Assembly (NCBI GenBank): GCA_036479115.1
Contig: JAZGFD010000345.1
Coordinates: forward strand, 1-9,501
DNA length: 9,501 nt
Origin: UBA7328 sp036479115
GTDB taxonomy: Bacteria; Bacteroidota; Bacteroidia; Chitinophagales; Saprospiraceae
Reading direction: 5' to 3'
The notes below the pieces were generated by a model that saw only the letters and a list, made by a program, of their open reading frames with translations, searched no databases and was not told where the DNA came from. Positions 7,053 to 9,501 of the stretch are shown piece by piece (within the stretch, counting starts at the first letter, position 1; the number at the start of each line of letters is the position of its first letter). The position numbers and the translations under genes are program-made.

Positions 7053-8048
7053 ATGGCACATCACATCATCCTCGATACCAATGGAATGACCCTTAAGAAA
7101 AAAAGTGGAAGCTTTCATCTGATATCTAAAAAAGAGCAAAAGTATATCAGCCCCAAAAAGGTAGCCACCATTACCATATCGGCAGACTGTATGTTGAGCA
7201 GTGCCGCGGTAAGTCTGGCCGTAGAGCATGCAATACCTATATATTATATCAATAGGTCAGGCAAGGTATATGCGAAACTATATAGTAAAAAATACAGCTC
7301 ACACGAAAGATTGCGTATCAAGCAAACTCTCTTTCAATGGACTAAACCTGCCCTAGTGTGGATCATAAAATCTCTCATTCTTAAATCTGAATGCCAAGTA
7401 AATTATATAGTAGATCATAATGACACAACTTATAAAAGCCCACTTATAAAAGCTCAAACAAAATATGCAGAATCGCTCCATGTATTGTTACACAACTATG
7501 ATGGCTACTTAGACATACAAAAAATCATCAACCTGGAAAGCGGATTTGGCCTCAAATATTGGAAAGAATATCGCAACAACCTATCATACGGATGGATTAT
7601 GAAAGCCCGTAATATAAGACCTGCCCAGGATGCTATAAACTGCTGCATCAATTATTTCTATGGATTTTATTATTCTCTAGTAGAACATGCAGTGTACCTA
7701 GCAGGCCTGAATCCATATCAGGGGCTGCTACATCAAAATCAGTACAACAATCCTGTACTCACTTTTGATCTCATAGAACCATTCAGGCCATATGTGGATG
7801 ATTTTGTTCTGAATCTATTTAATAGTAAAATTATCGATTTGATTTTTTTTGATGAAAAGAATACAGTAATGTATCTTAATAGAAAAGGGAAAAAAGTGCT
7901 TTTGCCCATGTTTTTTGATTATCTTGAAAATGTAGTAGAATTTAATAATCATAGTACAACACGCAAAAATCAAGTTTACAGATACGTAGACCAATTAAAA
8001 AAAGAAATTAATAAACTCAATCTAGATGACATTATCGATAAGCTATGA
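7053..8048 (+). CDS. cas1: CRISPR integrase subunit Cas1
   Basis: Cas1 is the catalytic subunit of the spacer integrase; with Cas2 it joins new spacers to the leader end of the array. At 331 aa it has normal length. The N-terminal beta domain (about 1-80) includes MLSSAAVSLAVEHAIPIYYINRSGK, the usual segment before the helical domain. All three metal-binding positions are present: E162 in NLESGFGLKYW, H227 in GLLHQNQ and D239 in TFDLIEPFRP. RNIRPAQDAINCCINYFYGFYY (187-208) fits the conserved R-P-x-D-x-x-N-x-x-x-N-Y-x-Y-G region. An A-rich stretch without Shine-Dalgarno precedes the start. It lies 53 bp after the RT gene and overlaps cas2 by 23 bp, so the three are likely one transcript. The protein looks intact. 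Confidence 0.96.
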   Translation: MAHHIILDTNGMTLKKKSGSFHLISKKEQKYISPKKVATITISADCMLSSAAVSLAVEHAIPIYYINRSGKVYAKLYSKKYSSHERLRIKQTLFQWTKPALVWIIKSLILKSECQVNYIVDHNDTTYKSPLIKAQTKYAESLHVLLHNYDGYLDIQKIINLESGFGLKYWKEYRNNLSYGWIMKARNIRPAQDAINCCINYFYGFYYSLVEHAVYLAGLNPYQGLLHQNQYNNPVLTFDLIEPFRPYVDDFVLNLFNSKIIDLIFFDEKNTVMYLNRKGKKVLLPMFFDYLENVVEFNNHSTTRKNQVYRYVDQLKKEINKLNLDDIIDKL

Positions 8049-8331
8049 TATCAGTTCTAATAGACTCCGAAAGAAAGTGTCAGATTACCTTATTTATGCT
8101 GGGTTGATCAGAATGCAAAGGTCTGTATTTTTAGGCAATATCAGTCGATATGAAATGAAGAATATACGCAGTAGATTGGCTGAATTATTATCAAAAAACG
8201 TAAGTAGAGATGATAAAATCATATTGAATGAAATACATAAAAATTCAATAAAAAATGATAATTTTATGGGAGACTATGGCATGGATATAATCAAAGAACT
8301 GAGAGGAGAGATAAAAGTGAAGATATATTAA
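8026..8331 (+). CDS. cas2: CRISPR adaptation protein Cas2
   Basis: Cas2 forms the dimer that bridges two Cas1 dimers and measures the incoming spacer. This 101-aa copy has the ferredoxin-like Cas2 pattern: first strand LSISYDIS with conserved D8, then NRLRKKVSDYLIYAGLIRMQRSVFLGNIS (12-40), matching the usual R-x-K-V...G-x-x-R-x-Q-x-S-V-F segment, and a helix with KNIRSRLAELL (45-55). The chosen ATG lies 23 bp inside cas1 and places the YD strand near the N-terminus as in other Cas2 proteins; no later ATG keeps that strand. The gene ends 88 bp before the first repeat. Confidence 0.93.
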   Translation: MTLSISYDISSNRLRKKVSDYLIYAGLIRMQRSVFLGNISRYEMKNIRSRLAELLSKNVSRDDKIILNEIHKNSIKNDNFMGDYGMDIIKELRGEIKVKIY

Positions 8332-8419
8332 ACAAAGTAGTAATATGAAACGATTGGCTAAAAACAGAGCTATTTGGGACACATATTCCCTTGACAGTCA
8401 ACGTTTTAAAAATCAATGG
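8332..8419 (+). promoter_or_regulatory. CRISPR leader
   Basis: This 88-bp AT-rich segment between cas2 and the first repeat fits the leader, because the degenerate repeat is at the opposite end of the array. It contains the dyad TTGACAGTCAA (8391-8401) about 18 bp before repeat 1, a second short dyad GGGA...TCCC (8376-8390), and AGAGCTAT (8366-8373), an exact copy of repeat bases 6-13. These could be sites for Cas1-Cas2 docking or array transcription. No confident promoter boxes are visible. Confidence 0.6.
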
Positions 8420-9480
8420 GTCTAAGAGCTATCACGAATTGATGTGACTGAGACAGAACTGCCTCCGCTAAAAGTATAAGGTGTATTTGTCTAAGAGCTA
8501 TCACGAATTGATGTGACTGAGACATCTTTGACCCCATAAAGAGGAGGTCTCAAAGAGTCTAAGAGCTATCACGAATTGATGTGACTGAGACCTGCCTTCG
8601 CTTAATAAAGTAGGGGTTACTCCTAGTCTAAGAGCTATCACGAATTGATGTGACTGAGACAAACGAGACAAATGAAAAAAAGCAAGAAAAATGTCTAAGA
8701 GCTATCACGAATTGATGTGACTGAGACATAATCAGGTATTCTGACGATAGTCCTTGTAGAGTCTAAGAGCTATCACGAATTGATGTGACTGAGACATTAA
8801 TGCTTCTTCTACATCTGAATGATTGAGATGTCTAAGAGCTATCACGAATTGATGTGACTGAGACATAATACAGGCAGCATCAGATGATCCAAATCCTGTC
8901 TAAGAGCTATCACGAATTGATGTGACTGAGACAGGGGCCCACCATCTCTTTTAAAGACGACAATGGTCTAAGAGCTATCACGAATTGATGTGACTGAGAC
9001 AAAATTCCGGCCTTGGTGAACTTATTGTTCTTTTGTCTAAGAGCTATCACGAATTGATGTGACTGAGACAAGTTGAATCTAGCAGTCTTACATTTATGTT
9101 CTGTCTAAGAGCTATCACGAATTGATGTGACTGAGACTCTAATATCACATCTATTATAATCTTGTCATTAGTGTCTAAGAGCTATCACGAATTGATGTGA
9201 CTGAGACATGCTGAGTCATGTCCCCATTATCTTTCGAATGTCTAAGAGCTATCACGAATTGATGTGACTGAGACATTGGATCATAATCCTACCGAGATCA
9301 AGATTAATGTCTAAGAGCTATCACGAATTGATGTGACTGAGACACTTTGCTATTTAAGAAACTGTTTTTGGGTCATGGTCTAAGAGCTATCACGAATTGA
9401 TGTGACTGAGACACTCGTTGCATCTAATTGATTTTTTACTTCAGTGTCTAAGAGCTATCACGAAATGATGTGACTGAGAC
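8420..9480 (+). CRISPR. CRISPR array, 16 repeats of 35 bp and 15 spacers
   Basis: Repeats start at 8420, 8489, 8557, 8626, 8693, 8761, 8830, 8898, 8966, 9035, 9103, 9173, 9240, 9309, 9378 and 9446. Each is 35 bp, beginning GTCTAAGAGC and ending GTGACTGAGAC. Spacers are 32-35 bp and all different. Fifteen repeats are identical; only the last has a change (T to A at 9465), the usual mark of the leader-distal end, so transcription should run rightward from the cas2 side. The 3' end ACTGAGAC is a plausible 8-nt crRNA handle (compare AUUGAAAC of other type III systems). The repeat can form only weak stems: TCAC with GTGA (repeat bases 13-16 and 25-28), or ATCA with TGAT (12-15 and 21-24). Thirteen of 15 spacers begin with A. 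The array could continue past the window edge. Confidence 0.99.
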
Positions 9481-9501
9481 TTACCTAGTTATTTGTCAAA
9501 A
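9481..9501. other. Array trailer or start of a further spacer
   Basis: The 21 bases after the last visible repeat reach the window edge. The altered last repeat suggests the array ends here, but the piece is too short to exclude another spacer. Confidence 0.4.

Noticed and set aside
6988..8058. ATATCAGTTCT shared by the end of the RT gene and the start of cas2
   Set aside because: Eleven bases inside coding sequence in different frames, with no flanking similarity; probably chance.

Overview
The window carries most of a type III-like CRISPR-Cas locus, probably from a member of the Bacteroidota. The evidence for the host is AT-rich DNA, almost no Shine-Dalgarno sequences, A-rich stretches before start codons, a TAnnTTTG-type promoter box, and a Cas6 and small accessory protein of the kind I associate with that phylum. 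No cas10 or other polymerase/nuclease subunit is visible. The first gene is cut by the left edge, so the rest of the interference complex probably lies upstream, and I do not assign a subtype.

Bases 1-3986 (+) form one tight operon. It holds a RAMP (Cas7-like, TIGR03986-type) protein truncated at its 5' end, a 121-aa CRISPR-associated protein likely to be a small CARF-like domain, a 323-aa protein with two membrane helices that I do not recognise, and a Cas6b-type crRNA endonuclease. The last three genes overlap by 4 and 17 bases. Bases 3987-4256 are AT-rich non-coding DNA. A convergent gene on the minus strand (4257-4883) encodes a NYN/PIN-like nuclease. Its upstream DNA holds a promoter-like box, three consecutive dyad structures and a terminator-like hairpin with a T-run.

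Bases 5196-5823 hold three diverged copies of a roughly 164-bp element with imperfect terminal inverted repeats and nested internal palindromes. Two copies abut exactly. They look like MITE-type or structured-RNA repeats.

Bases 5971-9480 (+) are the adaptation module. It holds a reverse transcriptase with retron-type signatures (NAxxH, VTG, YADD), then cas1, cas2 overlapping cas1, an 88-bp leader, and a CRISPR array with 16 repeats of 35 bp and 15 spacers of 32-35 bp. The repeat ends in ACTGAGAC, a plausible 8-nt crRNA handle. The only variant repeat is the last one, which fits a leader on the cas2 side and rightward transcription.

The working model is as follows. The RT with Cas1-Cas2 may acquire spacers from RNA as well as DNA. 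Cas6 processes the array transcript, and a RAMP complex (partly outside the window) uses the guides. The small CARF-like protein and the membrane protein may form a cyclic-oligoadenylate-linked accessory module, with the NYN nuclease as a possible extra effector. The points most worth checking are the retron-type RT next to Cas1, the small-CARF/membrane pair, the NYN gene with its structured leader, the hairpin repeats upstream of the RT, and a strong A-first/T-last bias at spacer ends.
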